The notes under the pieces: generated by a model
Told to the model about the DNA's origin: nothing
Database searches by the model: none
Seen by the model: the letters and a program-made list of their open reading frames with translations, nothing else
In this document: piece after piece, positions 34,001 to 46,000 of the stretch
Position numbering within the stretch: position 1 is the first letter of the stretch
Layout of the letters: each line of letters opens with the position of its first letter
Made by a program: the position numbers and the translations under genes
NCBI GenBank assembly: GCA_016169945.1
Contig: JADLSH010000331.1
Location: 558,001 to 622,000, forward strand
DNA: 64,000 bases
Reading direction: 5' to 3'
Source of the DNA: Trachythela sp. YZ-2020
Taxonomy: Eukaryota > Cnidaria > Anthozoa > Malacalcyonacea > Clavulariidae

Positions 34001-37000
34001 TCTATATAACGCATTTGAATTAATACTAAAACAATTTTTAAGATTAGTCAATGTTGTGTTGACCACACAGGATGAACTACGCATTTTCAAAACCACAAAC
34101 TGTAGTGCATGCCAATTGACGGCAAAATTGCAAAAGCAAGTAAACTTACCCGTTTAAAACGCTTTAAAACTCGAAAACCCTGTCCTTTCTCGATCTTTCG
34201 ACTGATTTATTTTCCTATTGACTTTAGTAAGTGAAAGTCCTCTAAAACATTTTCATTTATCTTGTTTTACTGAATTAATATGTCCCGACTCCAGAGTACA
34301 ATTTTGACAAAAATTTTCACGTAAATGCCAAAAATAAAATGGCAAAATGGCAGTTATTTTTCTGACGTATATTTATAAAACCAAAATCGTTGTCTTAGCC
34401 AATCATGATGTTGCTAGTTACCAGTTTTCTCTCGGCTTGAACTTGCGCATGCGCATAACTTAAAAAAACGTCCAGTCCAGTCCATGACAAAAAAAATGGC
34501 GGACGACTTTGCATTCCGTAGTGTTTTCACATACCCGGGCGTAAATATCCGAGCGGATTAGTACCCTCGCACGGAGCTGCTTCGCGCCGGCTCGGGAATT
34601 AACTTACTAGAAGGCTATTACAAATCCAGCGTTTTGATTGCCTAATCTACTAGAGGGCCACCAGGCATTGGCCTACTAGTTGCGAAGATTGAGAGAAAAA
34701 CTTGTGAATAATTCGCTATTTTAAGAAAATAACTTCACAAAACGTCCTACTTTATATTCTGGTATAAAAACTAGGAAAAGTCCTTGGCAACAAAATGTAA
34801 AATTTTGACGTTTACTCGTAGTGTGAAAGTTTTGAACATGAAAGTAACTAGCGAATTTATGAACATGGACAAATATGACTTGAAACTTTCATTCGACATA
34901 TATAATGGTTGCTATATGGTCTGTTCACACATTGTTCGCTATTAGTAGAAATTGTGAGGTTTTTTCAAAAAACCTTCGCGAGCTGCTGAATTTAAAACAA
35001 AAGTCGGTTTTTGGAGCATGATTTCGAAGTTCTAAGCCGAAGCCGCTAAAGTCAAGAAAGATGTATTATCGACATTTTTCAAGATAAGCGATTACAAATA
35101 CACTATTTTTCTTCCAAAGCAGCCTTTTTTCGCTGTTGAAATATACATGTAAAGTTTTATCCGTTCGGCTTAAGTGTTTAGTTTGTAAATAGTTATTTGT
35201 TTTATTTTCATTTAGGGACCGGTCATTATTAAAGGTCGGAAGTGGGACCGAAGAGAAAAATTTTATCGATACAAAAATCCAAAAACCAACATATTTTCCA
35301 TTGAAATATTCACTCAAGGGGAGTGTATGACCAGCAAAGTACAACCCTGTCAATACATTTTGGGGGTAAAGGTCACACAATACTATTAATGTTAATGAAA
35401 CACGATTATATTTATTTTCGGTTATAAATGCCATTTTAACGGTGTTGTGATACAATGCTTCAATGTACCTGCACAAATTGAACACACCCAGTTTCAAAAT
35501 TCTGTAATACGGTTATTTTGTGCAAATCTTGAAGTATTTATACTCTTGCTTCCCTCACATGTTACACGAGCTTTCGGTAACAACTCTGCTCGTGCTTTGT
35601 TTTGCCTCGATGCTCTGACTCCGCCAGCCTTGGCGACAATTCATATTGCTTTTGGCAGTCTTTCGATCTCTATTTCAATTTATTGAATATATTTCACTTT
35701 TGATCTCAATATTAGTCGTGGCGCATAAATATTCTTGTTTGGAAACTTTTCTCTCTTCGTTAAATTTCGTTTTAAAGAAACTGGATTCGAAAATATTGAA
35801 TAGGTCAACAATATTTCAAGTACAGGTAGCAAAATCACGACTAAACAAGGTCAACAAGGGAAAGTTCAAAGAAGTAAGTCTGCATGTCATTTTGACTCTC
35901 TGATTTGTTTTTTTGATGGATTTTTAAATATAATAAAATGTGTTTTTGTAGTATTTTTACAATATTTCCATGTTTAGTGCGTATTTGCATATAACACATT
36001 ATGCCTGCAAATCCCTGTTTAATTCAAACAGACACAGCAGTTAAAAGACAACCTTGTGTATAAGGAAGTTCGCAGCCGTTTTAAACATGTAAAACATCTG
36101 AAAGACAATACATCTACAGTTGAGGAAAAGCAACAATGGGAGTAGTTAATTATCGCAAGTAAAGTCGGATAGATTGATTTACTTCAATTCCATAACAAAA
36201 GCAATGTATATGAATCTTCTTTTGTTGAAAAACATTACACCTTCCAGGCATATTTGGATGGTCAGCAAATATTTAGATAATTATGGTATTGTAACCAAGT
36301 GTAAACAAATGCAAAAGTTATCTTATCACATCATGAAGGGATAATTCCTAAAGAGAACATAAGTTGGAAGAGATACCAAGATTTCCCTTTTGATGTTACA
36401 GTTGAGGATGTCTGCAACGGTGAAAGAGTGATAGAGCACTTCATTGGAACGATTAAACCTTTAGTGAGATATATGATTATCTTACGGCAAGGAAAAAGGA
36501 ATTGGATGAACCAGACGCCATGGGTAAGCGATGAACTCAAATTTGTTAATGAAATATTGTAACTACAGTAGTTGAGGACATGGTAAGCAAATGATGCATG
36601 ATGTCCGACATGTTATGGTTCTATTGCAAAACGTTTTGAGGTAGGAGAGGTGGTCAATTGACGATATAGAATATATATTTATATAAAGATTTTTTTACAT
36701 TGATTGTAGGAACTTTAAATAGCTCTTACTACATATAGTTGCACATATATAATTATTTTCATCAGCATAGAACATTTGGATTAATAGATTATAGATACAA
36801 TTTTTTTACCCAACCCCTTTACTCTTCAATATTTTTCTTACCCAACCTTGGACATACCCAAATTTTTACTTACCCAACCATTTTCTCTTCGGTCCCACCC
36901 CCGACCATTAATAATGACCGGTCCATTTTATTGTTATGTTCAGCAAAAACCTAGCTCTGATATTTTATTCAGTAAAACCATTATATTTTGTATTTGAGCC

Positions 37001-40000
37001 ATTTTTTTGGCTTCGAGATGTTTTTGACACTCATTGCGAGCATTATTTTTGCCGACATGTTAACCGGCCGCTGAGAAAATCGCTGAATTTTGTTTACAGC
37101 TTTTTCAACTGGCCTCACAATTTTCCTCACAATTCTCCTTGAAATTTCTGCTAATACAATTACTGTAGTCGCCTCAGGCTCGGTGATAAGCCTATAGCCA
37201 TGTAATTTTTCCATACGGCTCAACCACTTTTGTCTATACTTTCTAAATCCTTCGTTTTATTTTCATTAGCAAAAACGTTTTTTGTATTACTATATATTTG
37301 AAACTCGTCTGGGCATTGCTTTTGGTGGCATTATATTTCGCAGTGTTTCTTTAGGCATACTATAAACTGAAGCGTAACGAGTTTAGTTGTCAGATTCAGC
37401 ATACTTCTGTCTTCTTTCCTTCCATAAATCTGTTGCTTTTTAAAATTATTTTATATTTCTGACTGTCCTCGAGTGTGATTGTCTTTATCGTGACAAGTTT
37501 CGACTTTATTATGGCGGACTTGCATATAATGTTATTGTTGAATAATATTAATACTACAATTTATAAACACCTGAAAAATTTTACTAATGCAATTTTATTT
37601 AGTCACTTTAGACTCGGTGGCGGGTGATTAATAACCTTTAGTAAAATTACATAGGTGATTATTGAAAATTCTCAATGCTGATTGGTTGCGCTACCTCGGA
37701 TTAATACGCTATAGTCACCTAAAGCGTTTTTAAGCCGCTTTTATCGTAAATATCCAAATAATCACCTATGTAATTTTACTAAAACGATTATTCACCTCAG
37801 GCTCGGTGAATATCGGTGAATAAAACCTGGACTTCGTCTCGGTTTTTATTCACCGATATTCACCTCGCCTTCGGCGAATAATTGTTAAATAGTGACTTCG
37901 TGTTACCTGGCACTCTAGTAGAGACCAATCAGAAAGCAGGATTTGTAATAACCTACTAGTATAGGTATATACTAATAAATAATGACCCTTGCCGAAACTG
38001 TGGGAATATTATTTTAGGACTGAAAGCAATCTAGTATGTTTAAAGTTACATGTATAGTTTAGTCTGGTTAAACCCAGTTAACGAGCAGAATATCAATAGT
38101 TAACGAACCTATCTTTCCATCAGGACAATTTTTGATAACAAGTGTACCAACTGGGGTCTTATCCCAAGTGTAACCTCTTTCCACGTTGTCAAAACAAAAC
38201 TCGTCAAAATCTAAAATGAATAATAAAGAAAACAATCCCGGTCATAAGGTGCATGATTGGTTATATTATGTATGTTTTACTATCATGCAGCAGATGGTGG
38301 TTAACCTGCAGTTATCTGAGTCAGCAAATAATTTAAATTATTTTCATTTATATATGCATATGTCTTGTATTTGGTGGCAAAAACTTTTGTTCGGTCTATT
38401 TGTGAAAAGAGATTGTTAGTCGGTATCAGCTAGTATTCATGTTAAAGTATAGAAACTAAAAACAGAGGAATTACATTTAGTTCAAAAAGATCGTAAGGAT
38501 AGTGCAAAGTTTAACGAGGTTTTATTTTCACGATTTCATTTTTATTCTTTAAAAAGTGCCATTTTGCACCAAGTGTTTCATATAGCTAGTGTTTTACAAA
38601 GATTTCCAATTTTTGGAAGAAAACCCAATCTACGATACCCAAGTCTTTAGGATATCTAGGCAAAGATGTTGCAAGTTCTGTTACATTTTGTGGTAAGTTA
38701 ATAAAATGCCCTGAATAACCATGCTGACTGCTCGTGCTTTGCCAATCATGAGACTTTATATTAAACCTGGCGGTTTAATATAAAGTCTCATGATTGGCAA
38801 AGCACGAGCAATTAAAATTTCCTCAATTTGAGTAAAATTTTGCCACTCAAGTGGAAGAGATGAAAGTATCATTGAACACACATACGGTGACCTTGGTTTA
38901 GATTTCAAGGGCCATGTTTCCTGACAAACAGAACAGTTACCGACAATATATTGCACAGATTTATGAAATTTATTAATGTTACTTTTTGCCCAACATTGCT
39001 CTTCAATAATGCCATTACTCTTTTTGCCCACATTTGTTTTTGATAAAGTCTATATTTCTCATGTCGTATTTGTCTTTCGCTGTCACTTTCTCTTTACTGC
39101 TTTCTCTTTCTAGACTCACTTATTTTTTGAAGTCTTATTTCTTTCTCGCTGTCAGTTTCCTCCGACTGCTTTCTTCTTTCATAGTTACTAGCTTTTTGAA
39201 ATCTAATTAGTTTCTCGCTGTCAGTTTCCTTTGACAGTTTTATTTTATTACATTCACTGACTTTTTTAAGTCTACCTTGTTTATCACCTTCAGCTTCCAC
39301 TGAACACCTCATTTTCTGGTATTCTCGGTCTTTTACAGATTTTAGTTCTATGCTCAGAAGCTTTACATCTACTAAATTGCACAGGTACAATTTCAAAAAA
39401 TTGGTATGCAGTCCTATTCAGAGAGAGTGAAAATATTGCTCAAAATCTGGGATATAAGTTAATGTCATGACAACAGCAGTGCCATTAAGATCAGGCATGC
39501 CATTATAGTCTCGGGCTAGTGAGTCAAATAGATAGAAATAATCCTTTTGCTTTATTAAGGCCATCGTATAACCTTCTAATATTAAAACAGCATAATTGTA
39601 ATTCAAAAAAGTATTCAAAAGTGCTGTGTGAATATCATAGTAATGAGACTCAACTTCTTGGTTGGTTATAACAAGACCTTGAAGCTCATTTCCGTAATTT
39701 GTCAACCAAATTTGGTTTTCATTTTCTTCCTCAACAGGCAGATCAATGTAACTTTGTGCCACAACTGGCTCTGCCACAATGGGGCGATAAAGAATATTTT
39801 TTGCCTCAATGGGCTCCAGCACAATGGGCAGATCAATAATTTCGTGCGTCAATGGGCTCCACCACAATGGGCAGATCAATGATATTTTGTGCTTCAATGA
39901 GCTCTACCACAAGTAGATCAATGTGATCGTGTGCCTCAAGGGGATCTAGGACTACAGCTAGGTCGCTATTTGTCACCGTCATAGGTGGGGCTGTTTTTGC

Positions 40001-43000
40001 CTGCACAGGCGATATATTAACTGGTTCGATCACAGACCGACAGATCTCGTAAGAAAACATGTTTGAACATGAAACACTAACAAATTTTGGTAAGTTATCT
40101 ATAGATAAAAATTTGACAACTGGGTCTGGGATTATTAAGCCACTATTCAAAGCTTTAAGTACATTTTATCTCCGTCTAAAAATACATTATATATTGTTGA
40201 TTTCGACCAGTCGATCAATGGCGTATTTCGTGCTGCTAAAATTGCCGATAAAGTCATGAAAGCACATTGCTTGCCTCTAAAATGTTCATCGCCTTGATGT
40301 ATATCACCAGAGAGAAATAAAGCCGTAGTCACCTGAATTTTTCAGAAAATATTTTGTTGTCATTCGCGTCCAGCATAAAAAGCTTGTAAAATCTCGAGTA
40401 AAATCTTGAGCACATGGAGGAAAACATGCGTGCGCAATACGAAATCTTATTCGAACTCCCCCCTGATTTTTTATTCCTCCGGAATTACGATAAACATCCA
40501 TCTTAACCGAGGCCAAATCCAAATCTTGACAATATATAGGCCGGGTAAAAGACCGGGGCAAGTGAACTCTGGAGAAACCTTAGCACGTCAAGAATAGTGT
40601 GCTGCCTCGCTGCAATAAAAACACGTGTATATTTTTTTCTAATTTGGAGAGAGTCTGCTTCTCAGTTTTCCTCGACTGTTAATCAACTATAACTACACTG
40701 AACACTTCATGAATTATGCAAATATACTACTCGAACAATATTTTGAAATTGATTGTGGACTACATATCGGATAGCAATAGCCGATAAACTTTTATAATAC
40801 ATTCTACAGATTACAGTCGAACAAATACACAATGCAATTTGTCATTTGGTCATTTGTTTACATTGCTTAATTAAGCTTCAAAGTTTTACATAAATGAATG
40901 AAGTCTTTTGCCAATGCGGACATGCATCGTCTAAAAAAGTACAAAATGTTTGCTGTATAGCTTTGTAGAATTCGACATTCGCTTCTACGTTTTTCTAGAA
41001 CAAATGCATCCTACAGGGTAGTCATCTCGTCTTAAACTCCCCAATCATAATAATTGAAGGTAAAAAATATGACGATATTTAGTTGATACAGATCGAATAG
41101 ATAAAATTAATTGTTTCGTTAAATTGGAAGAAAAAAGTACATAATACGTATTAATATCATTCTAAATATCTTATAAGCAACAGATTCCAGAAATTTATAT
41201 ATCACAAATTTGCACGTTCATCGCGAACACCTCTCGGAAGTTTACACTCTGCCTATATGTATGAATATATGTATGAATAGATGTATTAATACATCTCTCG
41301 TCTCAACTTGCCACCACGACGCAACGTTTCCATAGAAACTTTTCACTAATAAGCTGTAAATTTTACCTTGTGAAATAATATGCACTGTCACATTTTGGCT
41401 TCGTCCTGTACCATCTGAATTCCTAGCGAAACACCAATATTCGGCAGTGTAACTCGGTTCACTGTCGGACAGACGGGACAGTTCGATATTAGATAAATCT
41501 AATTCTCTTGTTTGACCAATAATACCAGATCGTTTGGTGTTGTACCACATAATTTCGATATTTTCTTCATCACCCGCAGAAATATCACACGTTAGTTTTA
41601 TCGTATCACCTGAATAGAAGGTTAATTGACAAAAATGTATGCTGCAATGTATCATGCGCTATGGTAGAACAATGGTAACAAGGCATGTGAGCAATATGAA
41701 AATCTGATTTGGGTGGCAACGGGCATAAAATGGTTAGATGGTTAGGTCTGCCCGACTAGGAGGGGAAACAGAGTCATGGGTCATTTATAGAGTCAGAAGC
41801 AATTAGATCTTATATCCACCAGGATAGCAATTCCGTGCCCTGGTATAGGAATGGAGGAGAGGCACTCATCGTACTTACAAGAGATGTATGGCATACCTTC
41901 AGTAGCAGAAACAAATAACGGAGAGACTGCAACGACAGGAATGACTTTAACTTCTACAGATACACTATCGTTGATCGTATCCTCCCCTTTACTGAAATGA
42001 ACACAAAAATATCATGTTAAACTTTCATAAATCGTTGCCAGGAAAAGTTTAGTTTCAAAAGTTTGAGCTATTGGCGACGCAATGGCTATTTCACGTGCCT
42101 TTCACCACTGTGGTCGGTTTTGATTGCTGCGATATGCAGTTGTCGGATAATAAATTCGCCTCAGTTGTAAGACTTGTTCCAGTTCTTTCACTGGAGGTTT
42201 TCTACGGATACTCCAGTTTATTCATCCTATTGTAACACTGGACCAACATGGCCAAAGATCGGGGACATAATCTATTCTGCTATATTAATTGATTAATTAC
42301 ATCTCACCTTTCCAATATGGCTTCAACTGTTAACAGTAAATTGTATAGCGCGATGTTGTAAATCGCAAAATATAATGATAAATTAAGTCGTCTACAGACT
42401 GACCCATTTTCTTGTTGCAACACATAGTCTTTGGAAGTATTTAGTGTAATATTGGCTTGCCTTAGGTTAATATTCATCCTGTATTTTTAACATTTCCACA
42501 CAGGTTAATGTATAGCTATTTATTTGCTTAACTATATTAATGGTTTTGCATGTAACGTCAAAGCGGCCGTGCTGGTGGACAACTTCAAAGTCTCCATGTT
42601 AATCAGAGCAAATAATAATAATAATAATTTATTATTATATTGCCCAAATTTCATTGGTATATGATTAATTAACAAAAAACTGAGAAATGGAAATACTACT
42701 ATCCCAACGTCTCTTGAATTTGTTTTTGTTGTTAAAATCGGTGTGAAAACTTTTCCAAACATTCAAACATGTATTTTCCATAAGACAACTCGTATCAACT
42801 GTCTGTATTGTAGTGTTTGATATGTGCTAGTTTAGCAGGTCAAACATTAATTGTGAATTGAGTTGAGAGACATGAGTAAGATAAGTTTCAAACTTTCAGT
42901 TGCTTATATAAACACTATTATATTACTTTGACAGTGCTAAACTATAAAATATATTTTCAGAATTTTTTAGTCAATGCAACAAGTCGAAGATTTTGAACAT

Positions 43001-46000
43001 TATAAAATATAACACTGAACGCATATAGTGTTTACCTTTCGAAGATTTACGATTATAAGGAAAAAGTTGTGGTTTCTTCTCAGATATAATGTCTGAGTCT
43101 CCGAAAATAACTTCCCGCGGCTTGTTTCAAAATTTGCGTGGATGACGTCTGATCTATATAGATCGTGTTTCAAAGGAAGCCACCTTAAGGTTTTTTCCAC
43201 CAGCAAGGGCAGACGTGAAAACCAAGAATACAAGAAGACAGCATGCACTGCCGGATGGATATTAACCTAGCAAAGCCAGTAATTTAGGTCTTTTGAATGC
43301 CTTGATGTTACCTTTGTGAGCTCGAATAAAATCCGAACTCTTGTTATTTACCGTCCACCATGCTCTACTGTTAATGATCTGTCTGTTAACCTGTTCTTGG
43401 ATGAATTCTCAAGTCTGCTTGAAGAGGTTGTCATCTCCACTTCTGAGTTTTTACTTCTCGGAGATTTTAATTTCCACATTGATGACAAGAACGACATTCA
43501 TACGAAACAGTTTATGGACATAATTGAATCGTTCAACTGTAAACAATTGGTAACTCAGGCAACGCATGTATACGGACATATACTAGATCTGGTTATAGTG
43601 CGTGATGATCTCGAAGATTAATTTCTTAACGATTTGTGTGTTGTTGATCATGCAATATCTGATCATTCGGTAATCAATTTTTGTCTGAACTTGACCAAAC
43701 CACCGCGTCAAAAGAAGGACATCGTTTGCCGTAAAATAAAACGCATTTATTTCAATTCTTTCAATTCTGACATTAATTAATCAAATATTATGAGTGACAC
43801 AAGTGACTGGTCTTCTCTGGTCAAGAATTATGAACACGTCTTAGGCTCTCTCTTGGACAAGCATGCACCTATGAAGCGACGTACAATTACCATTCGTCCC
43901 AAGGCACCATGGTATAATGCCAATATAACAGAAGCAAAAAAGCTTCGTCGTCAACTGGAAAGGAAGTGGCGCTCGTCCAAATTATTGAGCGATAGAACAG
44001 CTTTTGTAAACCAGTGTAAAGCTGTTAATAACCTGATCTACGAATCTAAGCAAGTATACTACAACGACTTGATCGAAGAAAATTCTACCAATTCTAAATT
44101 ACTATTTAAAATAGTAAATAAGCTGCTACAGGAGAATACTGATCGACAATATCCGAAAGAACATGATGACAAAAGCCTTGCCAATTCATTTGCTGATTAT
44201 TTCACTACTAAAATTGAAAAAATCAAGATGAAATCGAGTTAGCAAATAATCTTCTTGTTGCACCCATTATTATTGAGAAAAGTCCTACGTCGGTATTCGA
44301 TACTTTCAGACAAGTAACAGATAGTGATGTTCGGAAGCTACTTAGTAATTCCAAGATGAAGTCCTGCCTAATTGACCCGGCTCCTACTTTAGTACTGAAA
44401 GAATGCAATGAATCGTTACTTCCTGTTTACACCACGATAATCAACCTCTCTTTGCAAAGTGCAGTAATGCCAGAATCCTTGAAGATTGCCATGTTAGATC
44501 CATTACTAAAGAATATTAATGCGGACACTCTGACGTTTTCCAAAACTTTAGACTAGTTTCTAATCTTAAATTTTCGTCAAAGCTTGTCAAGAAGGCTGTG
44601 TTTGTTTAACTTAACGAATACCTTGTCGAAAATGAATTACACGAAGTCTTTCAGTCAGCCTACAAGTCATTTCATAGTACAGAAACATCTCTATTAAGGG
44701 TGCAAAATGATATTTTGCAGTCATTGGACAAGAAGGAATCGGTCATCTTTGTTCTTCTTGATTTGTCTGCTGCTTTCGACACCATTGGGCATGATATTTT
44801 ATTATCTAGATTGGCAGAACGATTTGGAATCAGTGGAAATGTTCTTGTTTGGTTTAAATCGTACTTGTTATCTCGTAGTCAGTTTGTCAATATTAATGGC
44901 ACTTACTCTTCCACTCACAATCTCAAATATGGAGTTCCACAAAGCTCTGTCCTCGGCCCTGTTCTCTATTTGCGTTATACTGCCCCTATAGCCGATATCA
45001 CTAAAAGGTATGATCTTAATTATCATATATATGCTGATGATACTCAGCTATATGTGTCTTTTGAGGCAGATCGTAATGTTGACTTGGTGAAGACTCGTAT
45101 TGAAAACTGTATAGATGAAATTCGCCGATGGATGTTCTTCAATGGATTAAAGATCAATGATGATAAAACAATATCAGTTCTTATGCACTCGAAGTTTCGG
45201 CCTCGTGCTTCACTCGATCAAATCAAAGTTGGAAATGATTTGATTCCATTTTCAGGTTCGGCTACTAATCTTGGTGTGATTATGGATGAAACACTTTCCT
45301 ACGATGATCATGTTAAGAAAGTTTGCAAGTTCTCATTCTTTAATTTGAGGAATATTTCCAGAATCGGCAAATATTTGACGAAAAAATCAGTGGAGGTTAT
45401 AATCCATGCCTTGATAACAACCAAATTGGACTACTGTAATTCACTCATGTATGGCTTGCCTAAACGTCATCTCTCGAAGTTGCAAGCAGTCCAAAACTCG
45501 GCTGCTCGGATTGTTACTTTGTCTCGGAAATACGACCATATCACACCACTCCTAATTCAACTACATTGGCTTCCTGTTCATTACCGAATCGTTTTTAAAA
45601 TTCTTCTAATAGTTTACAAGTCAATGAACGGAGCCTGCCCATCCTACTTGTCTAGTTGTTTTTAAGTTTAGATATAGGTAATGAGAACCATAATGGTGGT
45701 ATATAATTTATAATTGTAACAACAGTCCCTAGGTAAGCTGCGAAGTTGATAAAATAAGTGTGAAATATGATCGTGTATTGACCATGTGTAGGTAGCAAGA
45801 CAATGTTTTTATTGTTATATGAAATGTAAAAAAATATAAAAGTAAAATGTTTATATGAATGTAAACCTACAAAATGAGAGTACGTGAGTTCTAAATAAAA
45901 CATAAAGGTTGAATTTGTAGTGTATGTAACGTTTAAGTGTGTTTTAATGTAGTGTAAATGTGGTGTATAAAAATGTGCCCCAGGCTCATACAATGATACG

